From: JAGPCK01 sp041675505
GTDB lineage: Bacteria; Bacteroidota; Bacteroidia; UKL13-3
DNA: 64,000 nt
Assembly (NCBI GenBank): GCA_041675505.1
Contig: JBAYTR010000012.1
Span: 85,093-149,092, forward strand
Direction: 5' to 3'
Shown: positions 8,798-16,955 of the stretch, one piece after another
How the letters are laid out: every line of letters begins with the position of its first letter
Numbering within the stretch: position 1 is the stretch's first letter
Made by a program: the position numbers and the translations under genes
The notes under the pieces: generated by a model
The model's database searches: none
What the model was told of the DNA's origin: nothing
The model's input: only the letters and a program-made list of their open reading frames with translations

Positions 8798-9451
8798 ATG
8801 CTGCCAATTATAGTTGAAGGGGAAGAATTGCATTTACTGCCTGAAAAAGGAATATTCTGGCCCAAACACAGCCTGCTGCTGGTGGCAGATTTACATTGGG
8901 GAAAAGCAGCCACATTCAGAAACAGCTTTATTCACCTGCCCAAAGGAACCACAAGTAACGACCTCGGCCTGCTCTCTGATATGTTGGAAAGCACACAAGC
9001 ACAGCAAATTCTTTTTCTGGGAGATTTATTTCATGCCAAAGCCGGTAAAGCATTGGCCACATTGGCCATGATTGAAGGCTGGAGACACATTCACCGCAAA
9101 GTGAATATGCTGCTGGTGCGAGGTAATCACGATATACATGCCGGAGACCCTCCCGAAGCGCTGAACATTACCTGTGTAAATGAACCTTTTGAACTGGGGC
9201 CATTTATTTTCACTCACCACCCTTCGGCACACAACAAGGGATACAACCTTTGCGGCCACTTGCATCCAGCAGTGTTACTAAAAGGGAAAGGGCGTCAATC
9301 TTTACGCTTACCTTGTTTTTACTTTGGCAAAAAAGGTGGAATATTGCCTTCCTTCGGTTCGTTTACGGGCAGTGCTGTTATTCAGCCTTCCAAAAACGAC
9401 CGTATTTACGTAATTGCAGATAATCAGGTTATACCCGTTACACAACCATGA
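8798..9451 (+). CDS. pdeM: Ligase-associated DNA damage response endonuclease PdeM
   Basis: 217-aa calcineurin-like metallophosphoesterase with all metal motifs: LVADLHWGKAATF near residue 30, FLGDLFHAKAG, VRGNHDIH and CGHLHP. The family is known from bacterial DNA-repair clusters with an ATP-dependent ligase, an exonuclease-like protein and a helicase. None of those partners is adjacent here, so repair involvement is inferred from family only. An upstream in-frame ATG at 8747 would add 17 residues across the promoter, so I use the ATG right after the -7 box. The next gene starts with a 4-nt ATGA overlap, so the pair is co-translated. Confidence 0.88.
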   Translation: MLPIIVEGEELHLLPEKGIFWPKHSLLLVADLHWGKAATFRNSFIHLPKGTTSNDLGLLSDMLESTQAQQILFLGDLFHAKAGKALATLAMIEGWRHIHRKVNMLLVRGNHDIHAGDPPEALNITCVNEPFELGPFIFTHHPSAHNKGYNLCGHLHPAVLLKGKGRQSLRLPCFYFGKKGGILPSFGSFTGSAVIQPSKNDRIYVIADNQVIPVTQP

Positions 9452-9909
9452 GTAACCTTACAAAATTTAAACTCGCACTAATGAATGCATGCAGAGATGC
9501 AGTAGAACAACGTATAGCCAATGCAGAGAAAGCCATGCTCTCAGCACAGGAAAGTGCAAATAGTGAGGAAAAAAGCAGTGCAGGAGATAAGTACGAAACA
9601 GGGAGAGCCATGAGCCAGATTGAACGTGACCGTAATGCAAAACAATTGGCTGAAGCAAAAAACGAACTGGCCCAGTTGAACAAAATTGATCTGAATATCG
9701 AACATCAGCAAGCGGGTACGGGCGCCTTAGTGGTATGTGCCGAAGACACCTTTTTTATTGCTGCTGCGGTGGGTGTGCTTACTGTAAATAAGCAAAAGAC
9801 TATTGTGCTTTCACCCAAGGCTCCCTTAACACAAGAACTATTGGGCAAAAAAGCCGGTGACCGCATTACTTTTAACGGACGAACACTCACCATTAAAAGC
9901 ATTTGTTAA
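9448..9909 (+). CDS. GreA/GreB-like protein with N-terminal coiled coil
   Basis: 153 aa. Residues 1-75 are a charged helical hairpin (DAVEQRIANAEKAMLSAQ; RAMSQIERDRNAKQLAEA). Residues 80-153 look like a small beta domain as in the C-terminus of Gre transcription factors (GTGALVVCAEDTFFIAAAVG; PLTQELLGKKAGDRITFNG). Gre factors rescue backtracked RNA polymerase; the conserved acidic pair of the coiled-coil tip is not obvious here, so the activity is uncertain. It overlaps pdeM by 4 nt. Its stop codon interlocks with the stop codon of the convergent L,D-transpeptidase gene (stops at 9907-9909 and 9906-9908). Confidence 0.72.
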   Translation: MSNLTKFKLALMNACRDAVEQRIANAEKAMLSAQESANSEEKSSAGDKYETGRAMSQIERDRNAKQLAEAKNELAQLNKIDLNIEHQQAGTGALVVCAEDTFFIAAAVGVLTVNKQKTIVLSPKAPLTQELLGKKAGDRITFNGRTLTIKSIC

Positions 9910-10790
9910 GGAACAACTACCGCAACAGAATCAACTGCTTTTTTCTGTCTGGATATAATGGCGGGTAAATGCAAGTTCAACTCCTCAGTTAACTCTTGCT
10001 CATTCAAATAGCGCATCACACCATCCTTAAACCAAGGTTGATGCTCTTCATAAACATAATCTCCGAAAATAATAACCGGTGTACCGTATTGTTTAATGGT
10101 CCAGTCATCCATTAGTTCCCATGTGTTGGTCCAGCGGTATAAAAAAACAGCATCTTGTTTCAATAAACGCACACAGGCATGTGAGGCGGGATAACCCGGC
10201 AAATCATATTGATGCATAGATACCCCCAACTTATTTTCCAGATTAATGTACCACTCCATAATCCATTCCGGGTCAATGGTACTGATAGTTTTTTTCGACT
10301 TCCAATTGCAATGAAACAAGCCCGTGGGTGTAGGTGTTGATTTTTTTCCCAAGCTGGTTGGCCCCCAACGAATCAACTGACCATACTCATAAGCAGCAAA
10401 TGCCTGCATTGCATAGGATATCAATATGCATTTATCTACGCTGTGCAAACTGTTAACTTGTATAGGAAAGGGGCTGTACTTTAATAAATCAGCATAATAA
10501 ACATCCGGCACAATGTACTTTTTTGAAGGCCTGAAATGCGCTGCATCTAAACGGTTAAGAGCAACATAAACGGCTGCTTTAACAGTGTCAGAAAAACCAA
10601 GCGAATCAAAAGCTACCAGTGAATATTGTATTACCCTCTCCGGTGCTTTTTGCTCAATGGAATCTACCGGCAGTTTCTGTTGTAAAGCAGGAGGATGTAA
10701 TTTTTCAGGGTATTGAGTTTCAGGAATAGGTGGAGTTGGGTTAGAACAAGCTGACAAAAGCACAAGAACTTTAAGTAGTATCTTATTCAT
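9906..10790 (-). CDS. L,D-transpeptidase (YkuD) family lipoprotein
   Basis: 294 aa with lipobox LLSAC (Cys15). The YkuD catalytic stretch is visible around residue 190-210 (SMHQYDLPGYPASHACVRLL). The usual SHGC(I/V)R motif reads SHACVR, so the conserved Gly next to the catalytic Cys is Ala. The nearby region TPTGLFHCNWKSK matches the family's upstream strand. Such enzymes make 3-3 cross-links in peptidoglycan or attach lipoproteins to it; the lipid anchor places it in the periplasm. The murB gene follows upstream on the same strand with a 42-nt gap, consistent with a cell-wall context. Confidence 0.82.
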   Translation of the reverse strand: MNKILLKVLVLLSACSNPTPPIPETQYPEKLHPPALQQKLPVDSIEQKAPERVIQYSLVAFDSLGFSDTVKAAVYVALNRLDAAHFRPSKKYIVPDVYYADLLKYSPFPIQVNSLHSVDKCILISYAMQAFAAYEYGQLIRWGPTSLGKKSTPTPTGLFHCNWKSKKTISTIDPEWIMEWYINLENKLGVSMHQYDLPGYPASHACVRLLKQDAVFLYRWTNTWELMDDWTIKQYGTPVIIFGDYVYEEHQPWFKDGVMRYLNEQELTEELNLHLPAIISRQKKAVDSVAVVVP

Positions 10791-10832
10791 TTGGGAAAAC
10801 TACGTTTATGAATGCACTTCACGAATACTCAT

Positions 10833-11849
10833 TCAAATAATATTCACCTCCGTTTGCAGTTGGACCCCAAACTTATCCAGCACTGATTTTTTAATATCTT
10901 CCGAAAGTTGATAGACGTCCTGCCCCTGCACTCCGCCATAGTTTACCAGCACCAATGCCTGATCTTTGTGTGAACCCGTGTTCCCCACGCGCTTACCCCG
11001 CCAACCGCATTGTTCTATGAGCCAACCTGCGGCCAACTTCACTTTGCCGGGTGTGGTAGGGTAACCGACTATATCATTATACCCACTTTTTAACTCGAGG
11101 TATTTCGCTTCATCCACTTCTGGGTTTTTGAAAAAGCTACCAGCATTACCAATTACGGCCGGGTTGGGCAACTTGCTGCTTCGAATAGCAATAACAGCAT
11201 CACTTACTGTTTTAATGGTGGGCTCTACCACGTTCATTTTTTCCAGCGTTTGCTGAATGGCTCCGTAAGTCGTATTAAAGTTTGGCTTTTTATTCAAACG
11301 GAAAGTCACCGACAAGATAAAATACCTGCCCTTGGCTGCGTGTTTAAAAATACTTTCACGATACCCGAACTGACAATCTGCATGAGAAAAAACTTTCACT
11401 TCAGCCGTTTGTAAATCCATAGCCTCCAGTGAATCGAACGTATCTTTAATTTCCACTCCGTAAGCACCAATATTCTGCATAGGAGCAGCCCCTACAGTTC
11501 CCGGTATAAGCGACAGGTTTTCAATACCTGCATAATTATGGCTAATGCTCCACAGCACCAGTTCATGCCACACTTCGCCTCCCATTGATTTTACCCACAC
11601 ATGGTCTTCATCTTCTTTCAATACTGAAATACCTTTCAGTTCATTGCGCAATACCAAACCATTAAAATCCCGTGTAAAAAGCACGTTGCTTCCACCACCC
11701 AATATTAGCAAGTCAGTAGTGTTTACCCTGCCTGAAAGGATAAGGGATTTAATTTCCTCTACAGAAGTAATGTGTATCAACTCTTTTGCCTGAACAGCAA
11801 TTCCGAATGTGTTGTAAGGTTGCAAAGAAACCTGTTGCTCTGCCTTCAT
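10833..11849 (-). CDS. murB: UDP-N-acetylmuramate dehydrogenase
   Basis: FAD enzyme that reduces UDP-GlcNAc-enolpyruvate to UDP-MurNAc in peptidoglycan precursor synthesis, in the cytoplasm. The start chosen gives MKAEQQVSLQPYNTFGI, the normal MurB N-terminus; the frame extends 10 codons further to 11879, with TACCTTTA just before the chosen ATG. FAD-binding features: LLILGGGSNVLF near residue 50 and IENLSLIPGTVGAAPMQNIG. The substrate-binding and catalytic C-terminal domain includes IRSSKLPNPAVIGNAGSFFKNP and AAGWLIEQCGW. At 338 aa it is an E. coli-like long form. It is probably co-transcribed with the L,D-transpeptidase gene. Confidence 0.95.
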   Translation of the reverse strand: MKAEQQVSLQPYNTFGIAVQAKELIHITSVEEIKSLILSGRVNTTDLLILGGGSNVLFTRDFNGLVLRNELKGISVLKEDEDHVWVKSMGGEVWHELVLWSISHNYAGIENLSLIPGTVGAAPMQNIGAYGVEIKDTFDSLEAMDLQTAEVKVFSHADCQFGYRESIFKHAAKGRYFILSVTFRLNKKPNFNTTYGAIQQTLEKMNVVEPTIKTVSDAVIAIRSSKLPNPAVIGNAGSFFKNPEVDEAKYLELKSGYNDIVGYPTTPGKVKLAAGWLIEQCGWRGKRVGNTGSHKDQALVLVNYGGVQGQDVYQLSEDIKKSVLDKFGVQLQTEVNII

Positions 11850-11974
11850 ATGGCTGTAAAGGTAATACGGGTAACGCATAGTTTACGGCAATAAAATACA
11901 CAGATGTTTATATCAGTTGGCTCAAAAATTCATACACCACTAATTTCTTCATTAGTTTATTCCAATCTTTACCC

Positions 11975-11982
11975 TACATTTG
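11975..11982 (+). promoter_or_regulatory. -7 box of guaB
   Basis: TACATTTG fits TAnnTTTG and lies 31 nt before the guaB ATG. Confidence 0.55.
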
Positions 11983-12013
11983 CACGGCAAATAATCATAC
12001 TTAATTATTTGCT

Positions 12014-13483
12014 ATGCTCGACTCCAAGAAATTTACAGAAAACGGCCTCACTTTCGATGACGTTCTTGTCCTCCCGGCCTACTCTGAAGTACTTCCGCGC
12101 GAAGTAAGCACCGCCACTTACATTACCCGTAATATCCGCATCAATATTCCTTTGGTTTCGGCCGCTATGGATACGGTTACTGAGTCAAAACTGGCTATTG
12201 CCATGGCTCAACAGGGCGGAATTGGCGTATTGCACAAAAACATGAGCATCGACCGTCAGGCAGAGGAAGTACGCAAGGTAAAACGCTCTGAAAGCGGTAT
12301 GATTATGGACCCCATCACCCTGCCTGAAAATGCCACATTAAAAGATGCACTTGCTTTAATGAAGGACAACAAAATTGGCGGCATCCCTATTGTTTCCAAA
12401 GAAAATAAATTATTGGGCATACTCACCAACCGCGACCTGCGCTTTCAGAAAAATCTGACCACCAAAGTGTCAGACATTATGACCAAAGATAATTTGATTA
12501 CTGCTCCTGAAGGCACTACCTTACAAAAAGCAGAAGGCATTTTACAGAAATACAAAATCGAAAAATTACCGGTGGTAAGCAAAAAAGGTATCCTCACCGG
12601 ACTGATTACCTACAAAGACATACTTAAACTGAAAGACCACCCCAATGCCTGCAAAGACGAACACGGGCGCTTACGTGTAGGCGCTGCTGTTGGTGTTACA
12701 GCCGACACATTGGAGCGTGTGAATGCTTTGGTAAAAGCCGGAGTTGATTTCATTATAATTGATACCGCACATGGCCACTCCAAAGGTGTTATCAATGAAC
12801 TGAAGCGTGTAAAAAAGGCCCACCCGAAACTGGATGTAGTGGTTGGAAATATTGCAACAGGAGAAGCTGCGAAAGCACTGGTGAAAGCCGGTGCTGATGG
12901 TATTAAAGTAGGCGTTGGACCCGGCTCCATCTGTACCACCCGCATTATTGCCGGTATAGGTGTACCTCAACTTTCGGCTATCTATGAAGCTGCATCAGCC
13001 ATTAAAAACTCAGGTGTTCCCATTATTGCTGACGGTGGCATACGCTACAGTGGCGATTTGGTTAAAGCTATTGCCGCAGGAGCCAGTACCATCATGGCGG
13101 GTTCGTTGTTTGCCGGTGTGGAAGAGTCACCAGGTGAAACCATTATTTATGAGGGGCGTCAGTTCAAATCTTATCGAGGCATGGGTTCTATTGAAGCCAT
13201 GAAAGAAGGTTCAAAGGACCGTTATTTTCAGGATGCCGAAGAAGAAATTTCTAAACTGGTACCTGAAGGTATTGTGGGTATTGTACCATATAAAGGGTTA
13301 CTCAAAGAAGTACTCTATCAAATGGTTGGAGGCTTAAGAGCAGGCATGGGCTATTGCGGTTCGAAAACAGTAACCGATTTACAGAAAGCCAAGTTTGTAA
13401 GAGTAACTCCTTCAGGCATGAAAGAAAGCCACCCGCACGACATCACCATCACCAAAGAAGCCCCGAATTACAGCAGACGATAA
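12014..13483 (+). CDS. guaB: IMP dehydrogenase
   Basis: Oxidises IMP to XMP with NAD+, committing purines to GMP. 489 aa, full length. The N-terminus GLTFDDVLVLPAYSEVLP and two CBS domains at about residues 95-210 (VSDIMTKDNLITAPEGTTL) are intact. The catalytic Cys307 lies in GVGPGSICTTRIIAGIG, and the flap is present (RQFKSYRGMGSIEAM). It stands alone, transcribed away from murB; a hypothetical secreted protein follows 66 nt later. Confidence 0.98.
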   Translation: MLDSKKFTENGLTFDDVLVLPAYSEVLPREVSTATYITRNIRINIPLVSAAMDTVTESKLAIAMAQQGGIGVLHKNMSIDRQAEEVRKVKRSESGMIMDPITLPENATLKDALALMKDNKIGGIPIVSKENKLLGILTNRDLRFQKNLTTKVSDIMTKDNLITAPEGTTLQKAEGILQKYKIEKLPVVSKKGILTGLITYKDILKLKDHPNACKDEHGRLRVGAAVGVTADTLERVNALVKAGVDFIIIDTAHGHSKGVINELKRVKKAHPKLDVVVGNIATGEAAKALVKAGADGIKVGVGPGSICTTRIIAGIGVPQLSAIYEAASAIKNSGVPIIADGGIRYSGDLVKAIAAGASTIMAGSLFAGVEESPGETIIYEGRQFKSYRGMGSIEAMKEGSKDRYFQDAEEEISKLVPEGIVGIVPYKGLLKEVLYQMVGGLRAGMGYCGSKTVTDLQKAKFVRVTPSGMKESHPHDITITKEAPNYSRR

Positions 13484-13549
13484 GCTAGTGTAATTACTAT
13501 ACGAGCGAACCTGCAAATTTTGATATTCTAACAAAACCTAATATTTGAC

Positions 13550-13966
13550 ATGAAAGTATTATTTATACAATTTGTCTTGGGTTTAACAATATGCTTTGCT
13601 CAACAGCAGGAAGTAATAAAAATTACACATCAGAATAATGAATATTTGTTGGATTCAATTTTTCCTATAGACAATATCGTAAGCATTACTGTAAGAAATT
13701 ATAGTGGTGAACATACACTGACATCAAACGAATTGACGGCTTTAAAAGAATATCTCAAAAAAGCAAAATTTGCTGGTGGACTTTTAATCAAACCAGGACA
13801 TATTACTCTAAGCATAAAACTCAAAGAAAACACAGTTACTAAATCGGGGTTTGTATACGCTTCGAAAGGCTGTATTCATTTTGACGAAGGAGTTGACAAG
13901 TTTAAACAACCTTTTAGTGGGACTTTTTATTTACCTGTTAAACTGAATTTTGACAATTATAAATAA
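13550..13966 (+). CDS. Hypothetical secreted protein
   Basis: 138 aa. A signal peptide (MKVLFIQFVLGLTICFA) is followed by a small alpha/beta region without a recognisable domain. Visible features are VSITVRNYSGEHTL, a Lys-rich helix ALKEYLKKAKFAGG and a single Cys in ASKGCIHFDEGV. It is periplasmic or exported; no sorting tail or lipobox. AT-richer than guaB before it. I do not recognise the family. It has its own likely start with no clear promoter box and follows guaB on the same strand. Confidence 0.6.
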   Translation: MKVLFIQFVLGLTICFAQQQEVIKITHQNNEYLLDSIFPIDNIVSITVRNYSGEHTLTSNELTALKEYLKKAKFAGGLLIKPGHITLSIKLKENTVTKSGFVYASKGCIHFDEGVDKFKQPFSGTFYLPVKLNFDNYK

Positions 13967-14069
13967 ACAAAAGATGAGAATAATTACTGCTAGCGGGTTC
14001 ATTGTTTAAGAAAGCAACTGCTATTCTGTATTAAATCTGTGTAATCAGTGGCATTTCTTCTATATCACA

Positions 14070-14131
14070 CGCTGTGCTTCGCATCACCACGAAACACACC
14101 CGCTATGGTTCGTGTCATCACGAAACACCTT
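14070..14131. repeat. Degenerate tandem repeat, two 31-nt copies
   Basis: Copies 14070-14100 and 14101-14131 match at 23 of 31 positions, sharing TTCGnnTCAnCACGAAACAC. The second copy also folds on itself (TTCGTG-TCAT-CACGAA). They lie in the 263-nt gap between the secreted hypothetical gene and holB, which otherwise holds only AT-rich sequence and the holB promoter. Confidence 0.6.
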
Positions 14132-14217
14132 TTGTCGATTTATGTGCACCACATTTAAAGGTAAAACAAGCACCTAAAAATATTACCCATAAGTTATACT
14201 ACTTCGCAATTTGAGGT

Positions 14218-14225
14218 TAAATTCG
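14218..14225 (+). promoter_or_regulatory. -7 box abutting holB start
   Basis: TAAATTCG, four bases, then the holB ATG at 14230. Same geometry as at pdeM and ribD. Confidence 0.5.
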
Positions 14226-14229
14226 CCTC

Positions 14230-15351
14230 ATGCAATTTCATGATATTCCGGGCAACGAAAAAATAAAACAGCACCTTGTTCAAACCGTAAAAGAACAACG
14301 CATCAGCCATGCGCAGCTTTTTTTAGGTCCGGAAGGAAGTGCCAATTTTGCTTTGGCCTGGGCTTATGTTCAATTTGTGAATTGTACCAATAAAAAAGAA
14401 GATGACAGCTGCGGCACCTGCCCTTCGTGCATCAAAATCAGCAAGCTCATTCACCCTGATTTGCACTTTACCTACCCCACCATCTCCCCGGCCAAATTAA
14501 GTCGTGAGTTAATGGCCGAGTGGAAAGAAGCCTTGCTGGCCAACCCTTACCAAACCGTTTTCAGTTGGTTGCAACACCTCAATGCTGAAAACAAACAGGG
14601 GAATATTACTGCCGAGGAATCAAGGGACGTTATCAAACGATTAGGACTTAAAAGCTTTGAAGCCGAATACAAAATGCAACTGATGTGGATGCCCGAGTAC
14701 TTAGGTAATGAAGGCAACATGTTGCTCAAGCTTTTAGAAGAGCCTCCTGAAAAAACCCTCATTATTCTGATTGCCAACGACAGTGAAAAAATGCTCCCCA
14801 CTATTCTGTCGCGTTTGCAAATGATTAAAATTAACCGCTTCACTGATCAGGACATCAAACATTTTTTGATGGAGAAAATGGAGTTGGAAGAGAATCGCGC
14901 TACGCTCATCACCAAACTGGCTGAAGGAAATATGAACGAAGCCTTAGCTCATATTGACAGCGAGGAAGCCGACTTATTACAAAACTTCAGGGAGTGGATG
15001 TTGTTGTGCGTTACTCCTTCCAAAGCCAAAGAACTGGTGGATTGGATTGACACTGCAGGTAGCATGGGTCGTGAAAGCCTTAAAAACTTTCTGCGTTATG
15101 CTTTACACATGTTTCGTGAAGCTTACATTTACCGCAACAACATCAGCAGTTTACTCAGAGTAGATACCAATGAGGAGGACTTTGTTCAAAAATTTGCCCG
15201 ATTTGTACACGAGCAAAATTTACCTACTATTAATCAAGAGTTTAACTCAGCTATTGGGCATATCGAGCGTAACGCCAACCCTAAAATTACCCTGATGAAC
15301 CTATCTTTGTCTCTTAAGAGAATTCTTAAACCCGTTGAGGCTGTTGCCTAA
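14230..15351 (+). CDS. holB: DNA polymerase III subunit delta'
   Basis: 373 aa, clamp-loader AAA+ subunit. The N-terminus MQFHDIPGNEKIKQHLVQ and SHAQLFLGPEGSANFALAWA show the P-loop position with the Lys lost (GPEGSAN), which is normal for delta'. A zinc-binding module follows with Cys in DDSCGTCPSCIKISKL. Then come the sensor and helical regions (MLLKLLEEPPEKTLIILIAN; ILSRLQMIKINRF). The C-terminal domain is the collar helix bundle. ricT and gldH follow on the same strand, an arrangement I recall as common in Bacteroidota. Confidence 0.93.
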   Translation: MQFHDIPGNEKIKQHLVQTVKEQRISHAQLFLGPEGSANFALAWAYVQFVNCTNKKEDDSCGTCPSCIKISKLIHPDLHFTYPTISPAKLSRELMAEWKEALLANPYQTVFSWLQHLNAENKQGNITAEESRDVIKRLGLKSFEAEYKMQLMWMPEYLGNEGNMLLKLLEEPPEKTLIILIANDSEKMLPTILSRLQMIKINRFTDQDIKHFLMEKMELEENRATLITKLAEGNMNEALAHIDSEEADLLQNFREWMLLCVTPSKAKELVDWIDTAGSMGRESLKNFLRYALHMFREAYIYRNNISSLLRVDTNEEDFVQKFARFVHEQNLPTINQEFNSAIGHIERNANPKITLMNLSLSLKRILKPVEAVA

Positions 15352-15398
15352 GCGGTTATCTATTGTTGAACTGTTTTTATAGAAACGAATATATAATT

Positions 15399-16955
15399 AT
15401 GGGATGTGGAACAGCATGCGGCACCAAACCGGGTGGATGCGGAAGCTCAGGTGGATGTAGCAGCGGTGGGTGCAATAAACTGAATGTTTATGACTGGCTG
15501 TCAGATATAGAATTGCCTGCTATCATGAAACCTTTTGATGTGGTTGAAGTGAGCTTCAAAGGCAGCAGAAAAGGATATTACAGAAACGTTAACGCAATTG
15601 ATTTATACAAAGATGATGCAGTAGCCGTAGAAGTAGAAACCGGTGGATACGATATAGGTCGTGTAAATGTAAAAGGCGAACTGGTAAAACTGCAGCTTAA
15701 GAAAAACGGATACAGCGAAGACGACCCGCGCATTAAAAAACTTTACCGCAAAGCCACCGAAGCCGATTTGGCCAAATGGCAGGAATGTAAAGAAATGGAA
15801 ATACCCACCCAGTACAGGGCCCGCTCGCTGGCCATCGATTTGGGATTGGACATGAAACTGAGTGACGTAGAATACCAGGCCGACAGAAGAAAAGCTACTT
15901 TCTATTACACCGCAGAAACCCGCGTTGATTTTCGTGAACTGATTAAACGTTTGGCAGAAACTTTCAAAGTAAAAATTGAAATGCGTCAGATAAGCTACCG
16001 CGAAGAAGCCGGCCGCTTGGGTGGTATCGGTTCTTGTGGTAAAGTACTTTGTTGCTCTACCTGGCTTACCGATTTTAAACAGGTAAACAACTCGGCTGCA
16101 CGTTACCAGAATCTTTCCCTTAACCCGTTGAAATTATCGGGACAGTGTGGCCGTTTAAAATGTTGCCTCAACTTTGAATTAGACTCTTACCTCGAAGCAC
16201 TGCAGGAATTTCCGAAAGACGATCGTTTACGTTTGGAGGTAGAATCGGGCACTGCATTTTTGGTAAAAACCGATATACTGCGCAGACTCATGTGGTTCTC
16301 TGTTCAGGGTAGCGACTCAGCTCAATGGATTTGTTTGCCTTTAGCTAAGGTGCGCGAAATTATGGAAATGAATGCACGTGGTGAAAAACCTACGCATGTT
16401 ATTGAAGCCGCTGCGGATGCGATTGTAGAAGAAGAACCCGACTTTAAAGATATGGTGGGCGAAGACAGCATTACTCGTTTGGACCGCCCGAAGCAAGCAA
16501 AAGGCAATCGTAACACTAACCGCAACCGCGATAACCGTAACAGAAACAGCAACAGCAACGAGCGCGGAGGAAACAGCAACCGACCACCACGCTCCGAAAA
16601 TAGCGCTAACCCGCGCAGAGAGGGTAATGCTGAAGGAGGTCAGAACAGAAAGCCAAGACCGGAGAACAACACCAATAAACCTGCTGAAGGCAACAACGAA
16701 CGCAGAAACAACCCGAACAACAGAAGGCCGAGGCCCGACAACCCCAACACACCTCCTTCTGATACACCAAGTACTCCACCGAACACCGAAGAAAAACGTG
16801 AAGGCGATACTACCAATCGTCCACCGCGCAACAATGAGAACAGGAATCGTGATAACAACCGAAACCGTGGAAACAGGAATAACCGTGGTCGGGATAACCG
16901 CAACCCTAACAAACCCGATGCCGGCTCACCACCACCACCTCCCGATCAGGCATGA
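15399..16955 (+). CDS. ricT: RicT/YaaT-like PSP1 domain protein with Cys-rich head and Asn/Arg-rich tail
   Basis: 518 aa from ATG 15399; an in-frame ATG at 15363 would only add an unlike stretch. Three parts are seen. (1) A Gly/Cys head, MGCGTACGTKPGGCGSSGG, with Cys at 3, 7, 14, 20 and 25. (2) The PSP1 core, residues about 50-320, with RKATFYYTAETRVDFRELI, the Cys cluster GIGSCGKVLCCSTWL and QCGRLKCCLNFELD. (3) From about residue 365 a disordered tail made almost only of Asn, Arg, Pro, Glu and Gly (RNTNRNRDNRNRNSNSNERG). In Bacillus the RicT complex carries iron-sulfur clusters and affects mRNA maturation; the Cys pairs fit that. The tail looks RNA-binding by composition, which is inference. 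It ends in a 4-nt overlap with gldH. Confidence 0.85.
   Translation: MGCGTACGTKPGGCGSSGGCSSGGCNKLNVYDWLSDIELPAIMKPFDVVEVSFKGSRKGYYRNVNAIDLYKDDAVAVEVETGGYDIGRVNVKGELVKLQLKKNGYSEDDPRIKKLYRKATEADLAKWQECKEMEIPTQYRARSLAIDLGLDMKLSDVEYQADRRKATFYYTAETRVDFRELIKRLAETFKVKIEMRQISYREEAGRLGGIGSCGKVLCCSTWLTDFKQVNNSAARYQNLSLNPLKLSGQCGRLKCCLNFELDSYLEALQEFPKDDRLRLEVESGTAFLVKTDILRRLMWFSVQGSDSAQWICLPLAKVREIMEMNARGEKPTHVIEAAADAIVEEEPDFKDMVGEDSITRLDRPKQAKGNRNTNRNRDNRNRNSNSNERGGNSNRPPRSENSANPRREGNAEGGQNRKPRPENNTNKPAEGNNERRNNPNNRRPRPDNPNTPPSDTPSTPPNTEEKREGDTTNRPPRNNENRNRDNNRNRGNRNNRGRDNRNPNKPDAGSPPPPPDQA

Noticed and set aside
14070..14131. Possible CRISPR fragment from the two 31-nt repeats
   Set aside because: The copies are directly abutting without spacers, differ at 8 of 31 positions and no cas gene is near.
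16322..16912. Antisense reading frames under the ricT tail
   Set aside because: They arise from the biased Asn/Arg codons of the plus-strand gene and read as Leu/Phe/Ser/Arg-rich sequence without domains.
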